Shown here piece after piece: positions 8,915 to 18,750 of a stretch of 64,000 nt of DNA (positions within the stretch are counted from its first letter, which is position 1; every line of letters starts with the position of its first letter). This DNA comes from Ideonella margarita (GTDB taxonomy: Bacteria; Pseudomonadota; Gammaproteobacteria; Burkholderiales; Burkholderiaceae_C). Location of the stretch: contig NZ_JBBUTI010000016.1 in assembly GCF_038066635.1 (NCBI RefSeq), forward strand, positions 18,898 to 82,897, given 5' to 3'. The notes below the pieces were generated by a model that was not told where the DNA came from, did not search any database, and saw only the letters and a program-made list of their open reading frames with translations. The position numbers and the translations under genes are program-made.

Positions 8915-9195
8915 TTGCGGGACTCCTGATGGGTTGGTGAGGCGGGGGTCGGCCTCACGGATGCGTGTGCTTCTGGCACACCACCGTTTCCGTTCGCAAG
9001 AACAGTGCCTGTCGACACATTTCTTAACGTCTGAAAACGATGCCCGGACTGTGCGGAAGTCCTCGCGAGGCGGCGATCGGGCTAACCCCAAGGATCAGCC
9101 GGAAGCCGGGTAATCTCGGGGGCGGGCTGTGCGCCCGGTGCCACGGGCGCTGCTCGGCGCCGGTGCGAAGAAAAGCGCGAAGAAGGGCGCCCCAA
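8915..9195. other. Non-coding region between the S8 protease and the OYE gene
   Basis: No supported gene. Open frames here on both strands are high-GC shadows. It must contain the protease promoter, but I could not identify a convincing -35/-10 pair. The right side ends at the terminator of the OYE gene. Confidence 0.5.
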
Positions 9196-9223
9196 AACGG
9201 TTCCGGCCCCGAGAAGGGGCCGG
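9196..9223 (-). terminator. Intrinsic terminator of the OYE-family gene
   Basis: Perfect 8-bp stem CCGGCCCC/GGGGCCGG with a GAGAA loop. On the minus strand it is followed by AACCGTTTTGGGG. It lies about 50 bases past the stop codon of the upstream minus-strand gene. The T-run is short. Confidence 0.55.
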
Positions 9224-9271
9224 CGAAGGGCGGGCGGCCGCGGCAGTGCCGCGGGCCGCAGGGGCAGGGCG

Positions 9272-10375
9272 TCAGGCCAGGGCCGGATAGTCGGTGTAGC
9301 CCTCGGCGCCACCGCCGTAGCAGGTCGCGAAGTTCACCTTGGCCTGCTCGGCGCCTTCGCGCAGGCGGCGGCCCAGGTCAGGGTTGGCGATGAACGGGCG
9401 GCCCCAGGCCACCAGATCGGCCGCGCCGCTCGCCAGCACCTCATCGGCCATCAGGCGGTTGTAGCCGTTGTTCACCATCCAGACGCCGCCGAACGCCGAC
9501 TTCATCTCGGCGTAGTTGAACGGGGCCACGCCCTGGTCGCTCAGGTCACGCGGGCCGCCGGTCGAGCCTTCCACCACATGGCAGTACGCCAGCTTCAGCG
9601 GTTGCAGGCCACGGGCGACGTGGTCGAACAGGGCCTGGGCATTGCTGTCCTGGCCGCAGTCGTTGGCCGGGGTGATGGGCGACAGGCGGATGCCGGTGCG
9701 GCCACCGCCGATTTCAGCCGTCACGGCCTCGGCCACTTCCAGCAGGAAGCGGGCACGGTTGGCGATGGAGCCGCCGTAGGCGTCGGTGCGGTCATTCACC
9801 GAGTCACGCAGGAACTGCTCGATCAGGTAGCCGTTGGCCGCGTGGATCTCGACGCCGTCAAAACCGGCTTCGATGGCGTTGCGGGCCGCCACTCGGTAGT
9901 CATTGACGATGCCGGCGATCTCCTCGGTGGCCAGCGCGCGCGGTGCCGACACCTCGGCGAAACCGCCGGTGATGAAGGTCTTGCTGTTGGCGGGCTTGGC
10001 GCTCGACGACACCGGGGCTGCGCCATCAGGCAGCAGCGAGCTGTGCGAGATGCGGCCCACGTGCCAGAGCTGGATCACGATCTTGCCGCCTTCGGCATGC
10101 ACCGCGTCGGTGACCTTCTTCCAGCCCGCCACCTGCTCGGCGCTGTAGATGCCCGGGGTGTCGAGGTAGCCCTGGGCCATCGGGCTGATCTGGCTGGCTT
10201 CGGTGATGATCAGACCGGCGCCGGTGGCCGGGTTGGCGCGCTGGCGGTAGTACTCGACCATCAGGTCGGTGGGCACGCGGCCGGCGCCGGCGCGGTTGCG
10301 GGTCAGCGGTGCCATCACGATGCGGTTGGCCACGGCGATGTCGCCGACCTGAAGGGGAGAGAAAAGTGTGCTCAT
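9272..10375 (-). CDS. Old yellow enzyme family alkene reductase (NemA-like)
   Basis: A 367-residue FMN-dependent oxidoreductase of the NADH:flavin oxidoreductase/OYE family, predicted to reduce activated C=C bonds of enones, maleimides or nitro-compounds with NAD(P)H. Visible family hallmarks are the N-terminal NRIVMAPLTRNRA, the GAGLIITEA strand, and EIHAANGYLIEQF followed by NDRTDAYGG. The start at 10375 gives MSTLFSPLQ; the longer frame to 10474 is unsupported. It diverges from rlmJ with only 60 bases between starts. No TetR-type repressor, common beside nemA, is present. Confidence 0.9.
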   Translation of the reverse strand: MSTLFSPLQVGDIAVANRIVMAPLTRNRAGAGRVPTDLMVEYYRQRANPATGAGLIITEASQISPMAQGYLDTPGIYSAEQVAGWKKVTDAVHAEGGKIVIQLWHVGRISHSSLLPDGAAPVSSSAKPANSKTFITGGFAEVSAPRALATEEIAGIVNDYRVAARNAIEAGFDGVEIHAANGYLIEQFLRDSVNDRTDAYGGSIANRARFLLEVAEAVTAEIGGGRTGIRLSPITPANDCGQDSNAQALFDHVARGLQPLKLAYCHVVEGSTGGPRDLSDQGVAPFNYAEMKSAFGGVWMVNNGYNRLMADEVLASGAADLVAWGRPFIANPDLGRRLREGAEQAKVNFATCYGGGAEGYTDYPALA

Positions 10376-10435
10376 GACGCAAAGCGTACTCGTACCGGTA
10401 CAGTGCGGGATTGATCTGATCTGAAAGACCCCGCC

Positions 10436-11323
10436 ATGCTGGCCTACCGCCACGCCTTCCATGCAGGCAACCACGCCGATGTGCTAAAGCATCTGGTGCT
10501 CACCCAGGTCCTGCGCTACATGGTGGGCAAGGACAAGCCCTTCCGCTACATCGACACCCATGCCGGTGCCGGTGGCTACCTGCTCAAGGGCGCGCAGGCC
10601 CAGAAAACGGCTGAGTACCGCGAAGGCATCAACCAGCTCTGGAGCCGGCCTGACCTGCCCCCGGCGCTGGCTGACTTCGTGCAGCTGGTGCAGACCTTCA
10701 ACCTGCAGCCCGACGAAAACGGCGTCACGCCTCAGCTGGAGAAGGGCATGACCCCGCCGCTGGCGCTCTACCCCGGCTCGCCGTCGATCGCCCGCCTGCT
10801 GATGCCGCGTGGCTCGGCCATGCGCCTGTTCGAGCTGCACCCGTCCGATGCCCGCACGCTGGCCGCCCACTTTGGCGGCGAGCGCCAGGTGCAGGTGCTC
10901 AATGAAGACGGTTTTGCCGGCCTCAAGGGCCAGCTGCCGCCCACGCCGCGCCGCGCCGTCACCCTGATGGACCCGTCGTACGAGCTGGTGGCCGACTACG
11001 GCAAGGTCATCGCGTCGATGCGCGAGGCGGTCGCCCGCTTCGCCGAAGGCGTCTACATGGTCTGGTACCCGCAGGTCAGTCGCGTCGAGGCGGCCCAGTT
11101 GCCCAAGCGGCTGATGGCGCTGGCCCCGAAGGGCTGGCTGCATGTGCGCATGACGGTGAGCCAGCCCGACGAGCGCGGCTTCGGCCTGACCGGCAGCGGC
11201 ATGTTCATCATCAACCCGCCGTACACGCTGCACCAGACGCTGGCCGCCGAGCTGCCGTTCCTGGTGGACGCGCTGGCCCAGTTCGATGGCGCCAGCTACC
11301 TGATCGAAGAGCAACCGGCGTGA
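10436..11323 (+). CDS. rlmJ: 23S rRNA (adenine(2030)-N6)-methyltransferase
   Basis: SAM-dependent methyltransferase that modifies A2030 of 23S rRNA. The N-terminus MLAYRHAFHAGNHADVLKH is diagnostic for RlmJ. The SAM-binding THAGAGGY is near residues 41-48, and the catalytic motif is DPSYE (family form DPPYE/DPSYE) near residue 180. At 295 residues it is slightly longer than the 280-residue E. coli protein. Its stop codon overlaps the GTG start of the next gene (GTGA), so the two are probably co-translated although functionally unrelated. Confidence 0.94.
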   Translation: MLAYRHAFHAGNHADVLKHLVLTQVLRYMVGKDKPFRYIDTHAGAGGYLLKGAQAQKTAEYREGINQLWSRPDLPPALADFVQLVQTFNLQPDENGVTPQLEKGMTPPLALYPGSPSIARLLMPRGSAMRLFELHPSDARTLAAHFGGERQVQVLNEDGFAGLKGQLPPTPRRAVTLMDPSYELVADYGKVIASMREAVARFAEGVYMVWYPQVSRVEAAQLPKRLMALAPKGWLHVRMTVSQPDERGFGLTGSGMFIINPPYTLHQTLAAELPFLVDALAQFDGASYLIEEQPA

Positions 11324-12525
11324 CCCCGCAGGGCTTGCCTGATGACCGGCGTGCTGCCGGTCCGCTCGCCGGCCTGAAGGTGCTGGAGCTTGGTCAGCTG
11401 ATTGCCGGCCCGTTCGCCGGCAAGACGCTGGGCGACTTTGGCGCTGACGTCATCAAGATCGAGCCGCCCGCCAGCGGCCAGCAGCCCGGCGGTGACCCGC
11501 TGCGCCAGTGGCGCATGTTGCACGAAGGCACGAGCGTGTGGTGGCAGGTGCAGAGCCGCAACAAGCGCAGCGTGGTGCTTGATCTGCGCACGCCGGAAGG
11601 CCGTGAGGCCGTGCGCACGCTGATCGACGACGCCGACGTGCTGATCGAGAACTTCAAGCCCGGCACGCTGGAAAAGTGGGGCCTGGGGCCGGACGAGCTG
11701 CTGCGCACCAACCCGGGCCTGGTGATGCTGCGCATCAGCGGCTACGGCCAGGACGGCCCCTACCGCGATCTGCCCGGCTTCGCCGTGGTGGCCGAAGCCA
11801 TGGGCGGCCTGCGCCACCTGATGGGCGAGCCCGGCCGCGTGCCGGTGCGCGCCGGGGTCAGCCTGGGCGACACGCTGGCGGCCTTGCACGGCGTGATCGG
11901 CGTGCTGCTGGCGCTGCAGGCGCGCAGCCAGTCGGTGTCGCCCGAGGCCCCGCGCGGCCGTGGCCAGGTGGTGGACGTGGCCCTGTACGAGGCCGTCTTC
12001 AACTGCATGGAAAGCCTGCTGCCCGAGTACAGCGCGTTCGGCGCCGTGCGTGAGCCGGCGGGCTCGGCGCTGCCCGGCATCGCACCCAGCAATGCCTACC
12101 GCTGCGCCGACGGCCAGGTGGTGATCGGCGGCAATGGTGATTCCATCTACAAGCGCCTGATGTCGGCCATCGGCCGCGATGACCTCGGGCAAGACCCGGC
12201 GCTGGCCAGCAATGCCGGCCGCGCCGCGCAGGTGGACCGCATCGATGCGGCCATCACGGCGTGGACGGTGGCCCGCAATGTTGACGACGTGGTGAGCACC
12301 CTGCAGGCCGTGAGCGTGCCGGTCGGTCGCATCTACACCGTGCGCGACATTGCCGCCGACCCGCATTTCCAGGCGCGCGGCATGATCCAGCGCATCGTCA
12401 CGGCCACCGGCCTGGCGCTGGATGTGCCCGGCGTGGTGCCGCGCTTGAGCGAGACGCCCGGCGGCCTGTTCCGCCCGGCGCCCGCACTTGGCGAGCACAC
12501 CCAAGAGGTGCTCGGCCGCAAATAG
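11320..12525 (+). CDS. CaiB/BaiF (family III) CoA-transferase
   Basis: A 401-residue family III CoA-transferase, which moves CoA between carboxylic acids through an aspartyl-CoA intermediate. The conserved N-terminal block LAGLKVLELGQLIAGPFAGKTLGDFGAD, the NKRSVVLDLRTPEGR segment and the LIENFKPGTLEKWGLG segment are all present. The substrate (formyl-, succinyl-, mesaconyl- or carnitine-type) cannot be assigned. The start is a GTG overlapping the rlmJ stop by four bases; there is no alternative ATG before the conserved region. Confidence 0.92.
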   Translation: MTPQGLPDDRRAAGPLAGLKVLELGQLIAGPFAGKTLGDFGADVIKIEPPASGQQPGGDPLRQWRMLHEGTSVWWQVQSRNKRSVVLDLRTPEGREAVRTLIDDADVLIENFKPGTLEKWGLGPDELLRTNPGLVMLRISGYGQDGPYRDLPGFAVVAEAMGGLRHLMGEPGRVPVRAGVSLGDTLAALHGVIGVLLALQARSQSVSPEAPRGRGQVVDVALYEAVFNCMESLLPEYSAFGAVREPAGSALPGIAPSNAYRCADGQVVIGGNGDSIYKRLMSAIGRDDLGQDPALASNAGRAAQVDRIDAAITAWTVARNVDDVVSTLQAVSVPVGRIYTVRDIAADPHFQARGMIQRIVTATGLALDVPGVVPRLSETPGGLFRPAPALGEHTQEVLGRK

Positions 12526-12613
12526 GCAGGTGGCCGGCTGTCACGGCACTTTCACGGATTTGCGGCATCCTGTCTCCTAGCAATATTTCGTGCATTCACC
12601 GGAGCGCAAGCGC

Positions 12614-14542
12614 ATGGCCAAGTCTTTTGCAGCGATGGAAGATTCCAATCGCTCGTCCAACCCTACGATCCATGACGTGATGGACGCCCAGCGCCGGGTG
12701 CTGCTGCGTGGCGGCCTGGCCTCGTCGCTGGTGGCCCTGCTGGGCGGCGGTGCGCTGGCGGGTTGCGCCACCACCGGATCGGCCACTGGCGCCAACCCGG
12801 CCTCGCTGGGCCGCCAGATCGGTTTCACCTCGGTGCCGATGGCTGCACAAGACACGGTGACCGTGCCCCCGGGCTACACCGCCCGTGTGCTGTTCCGCTG
12901 GGGTGACCCGGTGGGCGTGCCCGGCCAGATGCCGGCGTTCCGCCCGGACGGCGGCAACAGCGCGGCCGACCAGGCCCTGCAAGGCGGCATGCACCACGAC
13001 GGCATGGCCTGGTTCAGCCTCGACGGCGCGCGCCGCGGCCTGCTGACCATGAACCACGAATACACCGATGACGGCCTGCTGCATGCCGACGGCATGGACA
13101 ACTGGTCGGCCGAGAAGGTGCGCAAGTCCATCGCCGCCCACGGCGTGTCGGTGATCGAGGTGGAACGCCAGGCCGACGGCCGCGTCACCCAGGTGCTGCC
13201 GTCGCGTTATGCCCGCCGCATCACCGCCGCCACGCCGTGCGTGGTGCAGGGCCCGGCCGCTGGCCACGCGCTGATGCGCACGGCTGCTGATCCCTCGGGC
13301 CGCAACGTGCTCGGCACGCTGAACAACTGCGCCAACGGCTACACGCCCTGGGGCACCTACCTGACCTGCGAAGAAAACTTCGCCAACTACTTCGAAGGCG
13401 CCGAGAAGCCGGATGCGCACCATGCGCGCTGGGGCATCAAGAAGGGCGGCGGCTTCTACCGCTGGCACGAGTTCGAAGAGCGCTTCGACGCCGTGCGCCA
13501 CCCGAACGAATCCAACCGCTTTGGCTGGGTGGTCGAGATCGACCCGCAGAACCCCGACGCGGCCCCCATCAAGCGCACCGCCATGGGCCGCGCAGCCCAC
13601 GAAGGCGCCGCCGTGGCGCTGACGGCCGAAGGCCATGCCGTGGTCTACATGGGTGAAGACGCGCGCTTCGAGTACATCTACAAGTTCGTCAGCCGCGACA
13701 AGATGCAGCCCGGTGGCGCCGCCGCCAACCGCGAGCTGCTTGACCACGGCACCTTGTTTGTCGGCCGCTTCGATGTGGACGGCACCGGCGCCTGGTTGCC
13801 GCTGGTGCATGGCCAGGGCCCGCTGACGGTGGCCAACGGTTTTGCCGACCAGGCCGAAGTGCTCATCAAGGCCCGCCAGGCCAGCGACCTGCTGGGCGGC
13901 ACCAAGATGGACCGCCCCGAGTGGACGACGATCGACCCCATCACCAAGACCGTCTACTGCACGCTGACCAACAACAGCGACCGCGGCAAGCCGGGCCGTC
14001 CGTACATGGACGCCGCCAACCCGCGTGCCAACAACACCATGGGCCAGATCATCCGCTGGCAGGAGAAGGGCGACCTGAACGCCGCCACCTTCACCTGGGA
14101 CCACCTGGTGCTGGCCGGTGATCCGAGCCTCTCGCGCGAAGGTGCCAAGGGCAACATCCGCGGCGACGTGTTCGGCAGCCCGGACGGCCTGTGGGTCGAC
14201 CCGCGCGGCGTGCTGTGGATCCAGACCGACGTCTCCACCTCGACGCTGGGCAAGAACGACTACGTCAATCTGCCCAACAACCAGATGCTGGCCTGCGACC
14301 CGACGGTGGGCGAGATCCGCCGCTTCCTGGTCGGCCCGGCCGGCTGCGAGCTGACGGGCATCACCATGACCAGCGACCTGCGCGCGCTGTTCGTGAACAT
14401 CCAGCACCCGGGCGAATCGCCGACCGAGCGCAGCGACCCGCGCCAGCCGATGAAGATCTCGAGCTGGCCGGACCGCGCCGGCCGCCCGCGCTCGGCCACG
14501 CTGGTCATCACCCGCGACGACGGAGGCATCATCGGCACCTGA
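12614..14542 (+). CDS. PhoX-family alkaline phosphatase (DUF839)
   Basis: A 642-residue PhoX-like protein. PhoX enzymes are Tat-exported, calcium- and iron-dependent phosphatases that release phosphate from organic esters. The N-terminus has an arginine-rich RRVLLRGG segment, a hydrophobic stretch and a LAGC lipobox-like site near residue 50, consistent with Tat export or lipoprotein anchoring. Family blocks seen include NHEY near residue 150, TPWGTYLTCEENFANYF, HEGAAVAL, and SPDGLWVDPRGVLWIQTD. The ATG at 12614 has GGAG nine bases upstream; a GTG at 12590 is possible but less well placed. The phosphatase activity is inferred from the family. Confidence 0.85.
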   Translation: MAKSFAAMEDSNRSSNPTIHDVMDAQRRVLLRGGLASSLVALLGGGALAGCATTGSATGANPASLGRQIGFTSVPMAAQDTVTVPPGYTARVLFRWGDPVGVPGQMPAFRPDGGNSAADQALQGGMHHDGMAWFSLDGARRGLLTMNHEYTDDGLLHADGMDNWSAEKVRKSIAAHGVSVIEVERQADGRVTQVLPSRYARRITAATPCVVQGPAAGHALMRTAADPSGRNVLGTLNNCANGYTPWGTYLTCEENFANYFEGAEKPDAHHARWGIKKGGGFYRWHEFEERFDAVRHPNESNRFGWVVEIDPQNPDAAPIKRTAMGRAAHEGAAVALTAEGHAVVYMGEDARFEYIYKFVSRDKMQPGGAAANRELLDHGTLFVGRFDVDGTGAWLPLVHGQGPLTVANGFADQAEVLIKARQASDLLGGTKMDRPEWTTIDPITKTVYCTLTNNSDRGKPGRPYMDAANPRANNTMGQIIRWQEKGDLNAATFTWDHLVLAGDPSLSREGAKGNIRGDVFGSPDGLWVDPRGVLWIQTDVSTSTLGKNDYVNLPNNQMLACDPTVGEIRRFLVGPAGCELTGITMTSDLRALFVNIQHPGESPTERSDPRQPMKISSWPDRAGRPRSATLVITRDDGGIIGT

Positions 14543-14615
14543 GTCAGCGCTTGAACATGCTGCTGCGGTATGGTGCGGTGGGTCAGCCACTACCGCATCC
14601 ATTGCCTCCAGCGTC

Positions 14616-16637
14616 ATGTTGCGTCGAGATCTGCTGGCCCTGACGGGCCTGATGGTGGGCGCCGGCCCCAGCGCCTGGGCGGCGGGGTCGGCGGCTGCCC
14701 TTCCGGCTGCCACATCATCAGCACTAGCGCCCACCGCCCTCTGGCCCGGTGAGCTGCAGCTGCAGGTGGATGCCACTGACCTCAGCCGGCGCCTGTTGCG
14801 CGCCGAGTTGACGGTGCCTGTGGCGCATCTGACCGCACAGGCTGGTCAGACCTTGCGCCTCGCCTACCCCCGCTTCCTGCCCGGCGCTCACGGGCCCTAT
14901 GGCGACGTGAGCCGCCTGGCGGGCTTGCGCTGCCGCACCGAGGCCGGCCCGCTGGCCTGGCAGCGCGATGCGCTCGATACCCACGTCTTCCAGGTGCAGT
15001 TGCCCGCCGGGGCGCAGCAGCTGCAGCTGTCCTTCCAGTACCTGGCGCCGGTGCAGCCGGGCGGCGAGCGGCTGAGCATCACCCGACAGATGCTGGGCAT
15101 TGAATGGGAAACCGTGCTGCTGCTGCCGGCAGACTGGCCCGTGGCTGCGCTGCCGGTGCGCACCCGCCTGCGCCTGCCGCCGGGCTGGACCGCGCTCACG
15201 GCCTTGCGTGCGCCCACGGGCGAGCTGGCCAGTGCCGATGCCCAGGGCCTGCACACCTTTGCAACGACGACGGCCGAGGCGCTGATCGACGCGCCGCTGT
15301 TCGCCGGCCTGCACACCCGCCGCATCGCGCTGGATGCGCCCGGCACGCCGCGCGCCGTGTGGCTGAACCTGGTGGCCGATCATCCGAAGGCGCTGCAGGC
15401 CAGCGCCGTGCAGCTGGACGCCCACCGCGCGCTGGTGAAGCAGGCGGACGCGCTGTTCGGTGGCGAGCGCCCGTGGCGCCACTACGACTTTCTGCTGGCG
15501 CTGTCCGATGAGTTCGGCGGCATTGGCCTGGAGCACCAGGAGTCGAGTGAAAACGCGCTGGCGCCTGACTACTTCGACGAGTGGGACGCCGCCATCCGCG
15601 GCCGCGAATTGCTGCCGCACGAGTTCGTGCATGCGTGGAACGGCAAGGCGCAGCGCCCGGCCGATCTCTGGGTGCCGCACTACAACACGCCCATGGGCAC
15701 TTCGCTGCTGTGGGTCTACGAGGGCCTGACGCAGTACTGGGGCCATGTGCTGGCGGCCCGTGCCGGCCTCACCACTGCCGAGCAGGCCCGCGACCGCCTG
15801 GCCTGGACGCTGGCCGAGTGGCAGGCCCGCAGCGGCCGCGCCTGGCGCTCCTTGCAAGACACCACCGCCGAGCCGCGCCTGGGCCCCGGCCACACCGCCG
15901 AGTGGGAAGACTGGCAGCGCACGGCCGACTACTACGACGAAGGCCAGCTGCTGTGGCTGGAGGTGGACTTGCTGCTGCGTCGGCAGGGCCGCGGCGGCGT
16001 CTCGCTCGATGATGTCGGCCGCGCGTTTTTCGGGCGGCCGGCACCAAGGGATGCCGCGGGCCGCGTGCTGCCCATGACCTACCAGCTCGATGACGTGGTG
16101 GCAGCGCTGCAGCGCCTGTTGCCCATTGACTGGCAGGCGTTTTTCCGGGAGCGTCTGGACCGCACCAACCTGGCCGCAGCCGCCCCGCAGGTGCTGGCCA
16201 ACGCCGGCTGGCGCCTGGTGTGGCACGCCGAGGAAAGCCGCTTCGCGCAGCATGAGCGCGGCTGGTCAGGCCCGAACGGCAATGAGCGTCCGCAAGACCT
16301 GGCGCATTCGCTCGGCCTGCGTGTGGCCTCGGACGGCAAGCTGGTGAACGTGATGTGGGACAGCCCGGCCTGGCGCGCCGAGCTGGCGCCGGGCATGGTG
16401 CTGCTGGCCGTGAATGGCCGTGGCTACAAGCCCGACCGGCTGGCGCAGGCGGTGGCTGACATGGAGGCCAGTCGAAGCGCCCCGACACCCCTGCGCCTGT
16501 GGCTGAAGGACGGCGACCGCTACTTCGAGGCCATGCCGGCAGTGACCAGCGGTCTGCGCTACCCGGCGCTGGAGCGGGTGGCGGCGCAGTCGGATCTGCT
16601 CTCCGGCGTGTACGCGGCGCGCGCACCGGGGGCCTGA
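14616..16637 (+). CDS. M61-family metallopeptidase with PDZ domain (copy 1)
   Basis: A 673-residue exported peptidase of the glycyl-aminopeptidase family M61. It has an N-terminal signal sequence, a beta-rich N-terminal domain, the zinc motif HEFVH at residues 335-339 followed by AWNGK, and a C-terminal PDZ-like region (about 560-650) beginning at the SLGLRVASDGK segment. Family M61 enzymes remove N-terminal glycine or small residues; the physiological substrate is unknown. The next gene is a full-length paralogue in the same order and strand, indicating a tandem duplication. Confidence 0.9.
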   Translation: MLRRDLLALTGLMVGAGPSAWAAGSAAALPAATSSALAPTALWPGELQLQVDATDLSRRLLRAELTVPVAHLTAQAGQTLRLAYPRFLPGAHGPYGDVSRLAGLRCRTEAGPLAWQRDALDTHVFQVQLPAGAQQLQLSFQYLAPVQPGGERLSITRQMLGIEWETVLLLPADWPVAALPVRTRLRLPPGWTALTALRAPTGELASADAQGLHTFATTTAEALIDAPLFAGLHTRRIALDAPGTPRAVWLNLVADHPKALQASAVQLDAHRALVKQADALFGGERPWRHYDFLLALSDEFGGIGLEHQESSENALAPDYFDEWDAAIRGRELLPHEFVHAWNGKAQRPADLWVPHYNTPMGTSLLWVYEGLTQYWGHVLAARAGLTTAEQARDRLAWTLAEWQARSGRAWRSLQDTTAEPRLGPGHTAEWEDWQRTADYYDEGQLLWLEVDLLLRRQGRGGVSLDDVGRAFFGRPAPRDAAGRVLPMTYQLDDVVAALQRLLPIDWQAFFRERLDRTNLAAAAPQVLANAGWRLVWHAEESRFAQHERGWSGPNGNERPQDLAHSLGLRVASDGKLVNVMWDSPAWRAELAPGMVLLAVNGRGYKPDRLAQAVADMEASRSAPTPLRLWLKDGDRYFEAMPAVTSGLRYPALERVAAQSDLLSGVYAARAPGA

Positions 16638-16722
16638 CGAGGCGGGGCGAATGTGTAGCAGGAACTGGCTGGCTTTGATGTAACGTCAGCCGCTTCTTTC
16701 AACGTCCCCGGGAAGTTTCGCG

Positions 16723-18747
16723 ATGCCACGTTCCGTGACCCACAAGGTCTTCTGGAGGCGTGGGCTGGCAGCTCCGTGTGCAGTGGCCCTGATCGGCGCC
16801 CTGACTGGAGCGGTGCCTGCCCAGGCCGCACCCACCGCCCCCACGCTGCTGCCCCTGCCGCCCGCCATTCCGGCACCGGTCAACCAGGCCTGGCCCGGCG
16901 TGCTGCAACTGGAGGTGGATGCGTCCGACCTCGATCACCGCGTCCAGCAGGTGCGCCTCACGGTGCCGGTCAAGCGCCCGGGTGAGCGGCTCACGCTGCT
17001 GTACCCGCGCTGGCTGCCCGGCACCCATTCGGCCTCGGGCGATGTGAACCAGCTGGCCGGCCTCATCGTGCGGGCCGGCGGCAAGACCCTGGCGTGGGAG
17101 CGCGACACGGTGGATGCGCATGCCTTCCACGTCGACGTGCCTGCGGGCGTGAAGCAGCTGCAGCTGGAGTACCAGCACCTCAGCCCGGTGAACCGCAGCA
17201 ACGGACGTGTGGCCGTCAGCCCGGCCATCGTCGGCGTGCAGTGGAACCAGGTGATGCTCTACCCGGCCGGCCACTACGCCAGCGCCATCCAGGTGCAGGC
17301 CCGCCTCAAGCTGCCAGCCGGCTGGCAGCAGGGCTCGGCCCTGCGTGGTCTGGACGGCAAGCCCACGCAGCCCGGCACGGACGGCTGGGTGCGTTATGCC
17401 CCGGCCTCGCTCGAAACGCTGGTCGATTCACCGGTGTTCGCCGGCCGCCATTTCAAGCGGCTGGAGCTCGATGAGCCCGGCACGCCCAACCCGGTCGCGC
17501 TGAACATGGTGGCCGACGAGGCCGAGCAGCTCGAGGCCACGCCCGAGCAGGTGCAGGCGCACCGCGATCTGGTGACGCAGGCCCACAAGCTGTTTGGCGC
17601 ACGGCACTTCCGCCAGTACGACTTTCTGTTCGCGCAGAGCCGCGAGTTCGGCGGCATCGGCCTGGAGCATCAGGAGTCCAGCGAAAACGGCGTGCGCCCG
17701 GGCTACTTCAAGGACTGGGACAAGCGCCAGGGCTCGCGTGAGCTGCTGCCGCATGAGTTCGTGCATTCCTGGAACGGCAAATTCCGCCGCCCGGCCGATC
17801 TGTGGACGCCCCAGTACAACCTGCCGATGCGCAACTCGCTGCTGTGGCTGTATGAAGGCCAGACGCAGTTCTGGGGCCATGTGCTGGCGGCGCGGTCGGG
17901 CTTGTCGACGCCCGAGCAATCGCGTGACCGCCTGGCCAACACCATCGCCTGGCTCGACGCCCGCGCAGGCCGCCTCTGGCGCAACCTGCAAGACACCACC
18001 AACGAGGGCACGATGGGCGCCCGCGGTCGTGGCAAGGACTGGGGCGACTGGCAGCGCGGCGCCGACTACTACGACGAAGCCACGCTGATCTGGCTCGACG
18101 CCGACACCCTGATCCGCGAAAAGACCGCCGAGCGCCAGTCGATGGACGACTTCGCCCGCGCCTTCTTCGGCACCCCGCATGCCAGCGCCGCTGATGGCGC
18201 GGTGCAGCCGCTGACCTACCGCTTCGATGACATCGTGGCCACGCTGAACACCGTGGCACCGAACGACTGGGCGGCCTTCCTGCGCCAGCGCCTGGACCGC
18301 ACCGGCACCGGCGCGCCGCTGGACGGTCTGGCGCGCAGCGGCTGGAAGCTGGTGTGGCGCGAGACCGAAAGCAAGTTTGCCCGCGGCAGCGGCGGCGGTG
18401 GTGATGACGCCGAGCGCAGCCAGGATCTGTCGTGGTCGCTCGGTGTGCGCGTGGCGGCGGACGGCAAGCTGGACGCCGTGGCCTGGGACAGCCCGGCCTT
18501 CAAGGCGGGCCTGGCCCCGGGCATGCAGATCGTCGCGGTGCAGATGGCCAGCTACAAGCCGGAACGCCTGGCCGCGGCCATCACCGCCAACAAGGACGGC
18601 AAGCAGCCGGTGGCCTTGCTGGTGAAGCAGGGCGAGTTGTACCGCCAGGTCAGCATCGACTGGCGCGGTGGCCTGCGCTACCCGGCGCTTGAGCGCATCG
18701 CGGGCACGCCCGACCGCCTGGGCAGCCTGTACGCGCCCCGGCCCTGA
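16723..18747 (+). CDS. M61-family metallopeptidase with PDZ domain (copy 2)
   Basis: A 674-residue paralogue of the preceding gene. It shares the architecture: signal peptide ending near AQA, N-terminal beta domain, zinc motif HEFVH at residues 344-348 followed by SWNGK, GLEHQESSEN segment, and a C-terminal PDZ-like domain. The two copies differ throughout, so the duplication is not recent. Separate upstream sequence and its own start (ATG at 16723) suggest it could be expressed independently. It converges on the XRE regulator with only three bases between stop codons. Confidence 0.9.
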   Translation: MPRSVTHKVFWRRGLAAPCAVALIGALTGAVPAQAAPTAPTLLPLPPAIPAPVNQAWPGVLQLEVDASDLDHRVQQVRLTVPVKRPGERLTLLYPRWLPGTHSASGDVNQLAGLIVRAGGKTLAWERDTVDAHAFHVDVPAGVKQLQLEYQHLSPVNRSNGRVAVSPAIVGVQWNQVMLYPAGHYASAIQVQARLKLPAGWQQGSALRGLDGKPTQPGTDGWVRYAPASLETLVDSPVFAGRHFKRLELDEPGTPNPVALNMVADEAEQLEATPEQVQAHRDLVTQAHKLFGARHFRQYDFLFAQSREFGGIGLEHQESSENGVRPGYFKDWDKRQGSRELLPHEFVHSWNGKFRRPADLWTPQYNLPMRNSLLWLYEGQTQFWGHVLAARSGLSTPEQSRDRLANTIAWLDARAGRLWRNLQDTTNEGTMGARGRGKDWGDWQRGADYYDEATLIWLDADTLIREKTAERQSMDDFARAFFGTPHASAADGAVQPLTYRFDDIVATLNTVAPNDWAAFLRQRLDRTGTGAPLDGLARSGWKLVWRETESKFARGSGGGGDDAERSQDLSWSLGVRVAADGKLDAVAWDSPAFKAGLAPGMQIVAVQMASYKPERLAAAITANKDGKQPVALLVKQGELYRQVSIDWRGGLRYPALERIAGTPDRLGSLYAPRP

Positions 18748-18750
18748 AGT

